Below, in pieces: positions 5,218 to 5,308 of a DNA stretch of 5,308 nt. The translations under genes were made by a program, and so were the position numbers. The stretch is from an uncultured Bacillota bacterium. GTDB lineage: Bacteria > Bacillota > Sulfobacillia > UBA995 > UBA9673. A model generated the notes under the pieces. The model ran no database searches. It saw only the letters and a list, made by a program, of their open reading frames with translations, and had not been told where the DNA came from. The stretch covers positions 1-5,308 of the forward strand of contig CALMHV010000341.1 of NCBI GenBank assembly GCA_937863905.1, written 5' to 3'. Position 1 is the first letter of the stretch. Every line of letters begins with the position of its first letter.

Positions 5218-5308
5218 GGAGAGGATCTTCATGACCACCGGGTAGCCGAGGGTCTCGGCGGCCCCAGACCCGCGACGGCGGCCTGGCCCAGTTGGAAAGC
5301 CTTGAGGT
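5218..5308 (-). pseudogene. Possible decayed fragment of an ATP-grasp acyl-CoA synthetase (ADP-forming) type gene
   Basis: Read on the minus strand, 5265-5218 gives SGAAETLGYPVVMKILS. This closely resembles the start of the ATP-grasp domain of ADP-forming acetate-CoA ligases (pattern A-E-x-L-G-Y-P-V-V-x-K-I). The stretch that would precede it in such proteins (KAFQLGQAAVAG, 5303-5268) is in a different frame, so a frameshift seems to lie near 5268. The similarity ends at the acr3 stop, beyond which this strand runs antisense to acr3. This looks like the broken end of a neighbouring gene left at the edge of the arsenic operon. It is short and judged by eye only; chance resemblance is possible. 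Confidence 0.35.

Noticed and set aside
5245..5259. Hairpin GCCGAG-GGT-CTCGGC after acr3, considered as a terminator
   Set aside because: It has a 6-base stem but no T-run on either strand, and it falls inside the ATP-grasp-like coding remnant, where the codons themselves give the symmetry.
1..5308. Insertion sequences, CRISPR repeats, tRNA or rRNA genes
   Set aside because: I saw no transposase-like protein, regularly spaced repeats, or tRNA/rRNA-like segments on either strand.

Overview
The window is a GC-rich bacterial segment built around an arsenic-resistance locus. The strong purine-rich Shine-Dalgarno sequences (GGGAGG, GGAGGAGG) and the use of GTG and TTG starts suit a high-GC Firmicutes-type or related deep Gram-positive lineage. 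That assignment is an inference from sequence style, since no rRNA or other marker gene is present.

Layout, left to right. Bases 1-714 carry the C-terminal part of a fold-type II PLP enzyme of the cysteine synthase type, cut by the window edge. Next, on the + strand, is a small ArsR-family repressor (782-1111) with an unusual cysteine-bearing insertion. Converging on it is a three-gene minus-strand operon, read from right to left: a membrane-anchored thioredoxin-like protein with adjacent cysteines (2587-2111), a CcdA/DsbD-type membrane electron carrier (2106-1450), and a small CxxC thioredoxin of the redox-active disulfide protein 2 type (1385-1125). An AT-rich divergent control region at about 2590-2740 holds a near-consensus + strand promoter and overlapping inverted repeats. 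To its right, on the + strand, is the arsenic operon: a classical ELCVC-type arsR (2742-3089), the ArsP-type permease (3156-4106) and the ACR3 arsenite efflux carrier (4142-5212). The last ~90 bases hold a likely decayed minus-strand fragment of an ATP-grasp acyl-CoA synthetase.

How the parts may work together. ArsR probably sits on the repeats between the two operons and releases when it binds As(III), so both sides may be induced together. ACR3 exports arsenite. ArsP relatives export trivalent organoarsenicals. The minus-strand genes look like DsbD split into three polypeptides: a cytosolic thioredoxin, a membrane CcdA, and an outward-facing thioredoxin domain. They could carry reducing power across the membrane alongside the efflux pumps. 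No arsenate reductase (arsC), ATPase (arsA), metallochaperone (arsD) or arsenic methyltransferase (arsM) is visible here. The link between the thiol relay and arsenic is the most interesting hypothesis in the window. It rests on gene context, not on a demonstrated function.
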